From Clostridiales bacterium (GTDB lineage Bacteria > Bacillota > Clostridia > Christensenellales > Borkfalkiaceae), in the NCBI GenBank assembly GCA_015055505.1, contig SVIB01000013.1, positions 1-43,183 of the forward strand: a stretch of 43,183 nt of DNA, given 5' to 3'. How positions within the stretch are numbered: position 1 is the stretch's first letter; every line of letters starts with the position of its first letter. Made by a program: the position numbers and the translations under genes. The notes under the pieces are model-generated. The model had not been told where the DNA came from. It was given only the letters and a program-made list of their open reading frames with translations, and made no database searches. Shown one piece after another: positions 40,553-43,183 of this stretch.

Positions 40553-41757
40553 TGAAATACTGTTTGTTAGGAGAAAAACTCGGGCATAGTTATTCAAAAG
40601 AAATTCACAATTTTTTAGGGCTCGAATATGATTTATGCGAGGTGCAACCCGACAAAATAGGCGAGTTTCTTAATTTGGATTACGACGGGTTTAACGTCAC
40701 TATTCCATATAAAAAAGAGATAATAAAAAGCCTTGATTTCGTGTCTTTAGAGGCGCAAGAGATAGGCGCTGTCAATACGGTAGTTAGAAAAAACGGTCGG
40801 TTATTTGGTTATAATACCGACCTTTTCGGTATGGAATACGCCTTAAATAGGGCAAATATTACCCTTTGCGGAAAAAACGTAATGATACTTGGTAGCGGTG
40901 GAACGTCGCTTACGGCGAGGGCGCTTTGTAATAAGCATGGCGCGAAATCGGTTACGGTGGTATCGAGGACTGGCGAGGTCAATTACCAAAATTGTTATCA
41001 ATACGAAGGCGTTGAAGTTATCGTCAACACCACCCCCGTAGGAATGTTCCCAAACGAGGATAAAACGCCGATTGAAATTGAAAAATTTCCAAAACTTGAA
41101 AGCGTTTTCGATTGCGTTTATAATCCTTTAAGAACCGAACTCGTTTTAAAAGCGCAAGAACTCGGTTTGAAAAATAGCGGTGGACTTGAAATGCTCGTTG
41201 CGCAAGGTCTAAAAGCGCGCGAAATTTGGACGGGCGAAAGTTTTTCGGACGGGCAATTTGAAAAAGTATACAAGTTTTTATTAGACGGAAAACAAAATAC
41301 CGTACTTATAGGAATGCCGTCGTCGGGTAAAACGACGGTTGCAAAACTGCTGTCAAAAAAGACGGGGAAAGAGGTTTTTGATACCGACGAAGTGATATTT
41401 TCCTTAGAGGGGAAAACTCCTTCGCAAATAATAGAGGACGAGGGCGAGGCGTATTTTCGTTTTATCGAAAGCAAAGCGGTTTCCCTCGTTTCAAAATTAA
41501 AAGGCGTAATTATCGCAACGGGTGGCGGAGCGGTATTAAGAAGAGAAAATGTAAAAAAACTACGAAAAGACGGTAAACTTTTTTATCTTGACAGGAGTTT
41601 AGATAAACTTACCGATTTTGACCGTCCGCTATCAAAAAACGGGTCTATAAGTCGATTATTTGAAGAAAGAAGTCCTATTTACGAGAGTGTGTGCGATAAA
41701 AAAGTGTCAAATGACGGCGAAATTGAAAAAACGGTAGAGGAGATTTTAAAGGGATGA
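40552..41757 (+). CDS. aroEK: Shikimate dehydrogenase-shikimate kinase fusion
   Basis: 401 residues joining two enzymes. AroE part (1-240): LGEKLGHSYSKEIHN, GFNVTIPYKKEI with the catalytic Lys, GAVNTVV, NTDLFG and the NADP loop LGSGGTSLTARAL. AroK part (about 247-401): Walker A GMPSSGKTT near residue 254, DTDEVI, ATGGGAVLR and the lid DRPLSKNGSISRLFEERSPIYES. The linker is only a few residues (DGQFEKVYKFLLDGKQN). The order is the reverse of pathway-neutral separate genes but channels 3-dehydroshikimate to shikimate 3-phosphate. Overlaps pheA by one base and aroQ by 4. Confidence 0.94.
   Translation: MKYCLLGEKLGHSYSKEIHNFLGLEYDLCEVQPDKIGEFLNLDYDGFNVTIPYKKEIIKSLDFVSLEAQEIGAVNTVVRKNGRLFGYNTDLFGMEYALNRANITLCGKNVMILGSGGTSLTARALCNKHGAKSVTVVSRTGEVNYQNCYQYEGVEVIVNTTPVGMFPNEDKTPIEIEKFPKLESVFDCVYNPLRTELVLKAQELGLKNSGGLEMLVAQGLKAREIWTGESFSDGQFEKVYKFLLDGKQNTVLIGMPSSGKTTVAKLLSKKTGKEVFDTDEVIFSLEGKTPSQIIEDEGEAYFRFIESKAVSLVSKLKGVIIATGGGAVLRRENVKKLRKDGKLFYLDRSLDKLTDFDRPLSKNGSISRLFEERSPIYESVCDKKVSNDGEIEKTVEEILKG
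41647..41658 (+). repeat. Interspersed motif copy inside the aroK part
   Basis: ATAAGTCGATTA within TCTATAAGTCGATTATT, coding SISRLF in the kinase lid. The frame differs from that used in the vWA and MoxR copies. Confidence 0.7.
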
Positions 41758-42188
41758 AAATTTTAGTTATAAACGGTGTCAACCTTAATATGATAGGAAT
41801 AAGAGAGCCTGAGTTGTACGGAAAAAAGGACTATAAAAGTTTAGTTTCTTATATTAAAAAAGAGGCTAAAAGTTTAGGGATAGAGGTTACGTGTTTTCAG
41901 TCTAATTATGAGGGCGCGATATGTGAAAAAATCCAAAAGGCGTACCAAAAATATGACGGAATAATAATAAACGCCGGAGCGTATACACACACCAGCGTTG
42001 CGATATTAGACGCCTTAAAGGCGGTAGAAATTCCAACCGTAGAGGTACACCTTACCGACGTATATTCACGCGAGGAGTTTAGACAGCATAGCTTTATAAG
42101 TCTATACGCTGAAAAGATAATAGTAGGAAAAGGCTTTATAGGTTACGGAGAGGCATTAAAATATTTTTCGGATAAAACCGCCTTTTAG
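41754..42188 (+). CDS. aroQ: Type II 3-dehydroquinate dehydratase
   Basis: A 144-residue dodecameric type II dehydroquinase. Motifs in order are VINGVNLNMIGIREPELYG with the N-terminal substrate loop (the catalytic Tyr is in the LYG), FQSNYEGAICEKI, IINAGAYTHTSVAILDAL with the catalytic His region, and VEVHLTDVYSREEFRQHSFIS. HLTD replaces the usual HISN-type sequence before REEFR. Last aro gene; with it the operon encodes every step from DAHP to chorismate. Confidence 0.96.
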   Translation: MKILVINGVNLNMIGIREPELYGKKDYKSLVSYIKKEAKSLGIEVTCFQSNYEGAICEKIQKAYQKYDGIIINAGAYTHTSVAILDALKAVEIPTVEVHLTDVYSREEFRQHSFISLYAEKIIVGKGFIGYGEALKYFSDKTAF

Positions 42189-42267
42189 TATTCGTTACCG
42201 TCAAAAAACGAGGGAAAAGAAAAGATTAAAAAAGATAGAGAAAAGAAACTAAAAGAGGGTGTATAAA

Positions 42268-42690
42268 ATGAAAAAAATAAAAAAAATTATAGCAATTTTG
42301 ACAATGGCGATATTACTATTTTGCAGCGGGTGTGCGCATAGAGAATACGGCTATTATTTTCATTATAGGGTAGACGGCGGAAATGGGCAAATAAGAATAG
42401 AAGAAAAATCTGGTTTTACTCCTGAAAAATATTTTTGCAAAGATAAAACTTGGTGTGAATTAAATTGTCCGGAAAATTCTTATTGTTTTCGAGGATTAGG
42501 AAGGAAAAAGGGAAAAAGAATTGTTTCGTTTGTGGCAATTCCTGATGACGGATATCAAGTAAAAGAGTGGAGTTTTAACGGTACAATAGTAGAGGGAAAT
42601 AAAACAAATACTTATACGGCAACCGTTTCAAATAAAGACAAATATAACGGGGTAATAGCCGTAAAATTTGAACGCATAGAAAATGTGTAA
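42268..42690 (+). CDS. Small lipoprotein with InlB-B-like repeat
   Basis: About 140 residues. Lipoprotein signal with lipobox ILLFCSGC, so the mature N-terminal Cys is near residue 22. The extracellular part ends in a module resembling the divergent InlB B-repeat: FVAIPDDGYQVKEWSFNG..., TYTATVSNKDKYNGVIAVKFE. A Cys-rich middle (YFCKDKTWCELNCPENSYC) could form disulfides. ATG 42268 follows GAGGG; the GTG at 42259 is less likely. It is 79 bases after aroQ with no terminator between, so it may be read from the aro promoter. More AT-rich than the aro genes. Confidence 0.75.
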   Translation: MKKIKKIIAILTMAILLFCSGCAHREYGYYFHYRVDGGNGQIRIEEKSGFTPEKYFCKDKTWCELNCPENSYCFRGLGRKKGKRIVSFVAIPDDGYQVKEWSFNGTIVEGNKTNTYTATVSNKDKYNGVIAVKFERIENV

Positions 42691-42771
42691 AAGACTAATA
42701 ATACTTTATCGCCCAAGGCTATAACAGTTGCAATAGAAAATAATTTTTAATTACTACGGTGATTGAGTAGA

Positions 42772-42807
42772 AAAAGCCTCGACTGATTTACGTCAGTCGA
42801 GGCTTTT
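42772..42807. terminator. Bidirectional terminator
   Basis: AAAAGCCTCGACTG pairs with CAGTCGAGGCTTTT around an 8-base loop. Lies between the lipoprotein gene and the convergent radical SAM gene. Confidence 0.9.
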
Positions 42808-42833
42808 AGCGTTTTTTACTTCTACGCCATTTT

Positions 42834-43183
42834 TTAAAAATCCCATTTGGGAATAAAACTTTCACTTGCAGAGCCTAATTCTTGGACGAAATAATCGGTT
42901 ATTCCAAGCGATAATAAATGCTCGTAAACACGCTCGTATTCCCGTGCGGTAATCTTTCTTTTTAGTTCGGGATATAAATGTTTTTCGCCAAACGGTGTGT
43001 ATTGCCCCATTAAGGATAAATACGCTCCGTTTTTCTTATTCCCGTTAAACCAATTGAGAATTTGCTTGCTGTCTTTAACTCCAAGAGGCATTATCATGTG
43101 CCTAACTATAACCCCTTGTTTTAAAAGTCCGTCCTCGCCGAAAACCGTTTTTTTAGAGTTCATCATAAACGAAATAGCCCTAC
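42834..43183 (-). CDS. Radical SAM protein, PflA-like (partial, C-terminal part)
   Basis: The frame is open through the right edge of the window (AISFMMNSKKTVFG...), so the apparent start at 43166 is internal. The visible part matches the C-terminal third of the PflA-like radical SAM family (COG1313 type): GVIVRHMIMPLGVKDSKQIL, YLSLMGQYTPF, YPELKRKITAREYERVYEH and VQELGSASESFIPKWDF. The CxxxCxxC cluster motif would lie beyond the window. Confidence 0.8.
   Translation of the reverse strand, partial: RAISFMMNSKKTVFGEDGLLKQGVIVRHMIMPLGVKDSKQILNWFNGNKKNGAYLSLMGQYTPFGEKHLYPELKRKITAREYERVYEHLLSLGITDYFVQELGSASESFIPKWDF

Overview
The window looks like a chromosomal segment of an endospore-forming, low-GC Clostridia-type Firmicute, probably an uncultured gut lineage. 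The evidence is a Spo0A DNA-binding domain, a SpoIVFA/SpoIVFB pair, a PdaB-like deacetylase, a Veg-like protein, AAGGAGG-type ribosome binding sites and strong intrinsic terminators. The species cannot be named from sequence alone.

Layout. 1-2825: a 240-bp direct repeat (spo0A 3' end plus a TTTACA-17-TATAAT promoter) brackets a GH3 glycosidase and a Spo0A that keeps only its DNA-binding domain. 2864-7372: acidic zinc-ribbon protein, SLOG remnant, Veg-like protein, CaCA antiporter (minus strand), Sel1 protein, and SpoIVFA/SpoIVFB. 7481-7861: tandem structured repeats of unknown function. 7904-13215 (minus): a polyamine regulator followed by potABCD. 13572-15031: PdaB-like deacetylase and a double-OB SSB-like protein. 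15083-15980 (minus): a decayed Rhs toxin tip with a possible immunity gene, lying between two identical terminator hairpins. 16222-19751: membrane protein, pncB, lspA and a frameshifted rluD. 19812-25659: a type I restriction locus with a mosaic hsdM, an hsdS cut after 86 codons, a 5'-truncated DUF2971 gene and an intact hsdR. 25967-30026: an alpha-repeat protein, a DUF2201/vWA protein and a MoxR ATPase as a compact trio. 30031-33470: a heterodimeric ABC exporter with one degenerate ATP site. 33572-42188: an aminotransferase (minus) diverging from a complete shikimate-to-phenylpyruvate operon (aroF-aroB-aroA-aroC-pheA-aroEK-aroQ). 42268-43183: a lipoprotein and the end of a radical SAM gene.

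Functional logic. The aro operon holds all seven steps from DAHP to chorismate plus chorismate mutase/prephenate dehydratase. It sits behind a short Phe/Tyr-rich leader peptide (MKKYFNFKSAYFFKDHI) with mutually exclusive hairpins, a classical attenuator. The neighbouring aminotransferase could convert phenylpyruvate to phenylalanine. The pot operon is headed by an HTH-cupin repressor with AGTTTA repeats in front of it.

The least explained signals are (1) a short interspersed motif, consensus CCTATAAGYCGATTATCGRC, whose 12-bp core ATAAGYCGATTA occurs nine times in both strands, between genes and inside genes in different reading frames; (2) the three-hairpin repeat array at 7481-7861, whose stems differ in sequence but keep pairing; (3) the isolated Spo0A DNA-binding domain with a duplicated promoter; and (4) the repeat-protein/DUF2201/MoxR trio beside the restriction locus.
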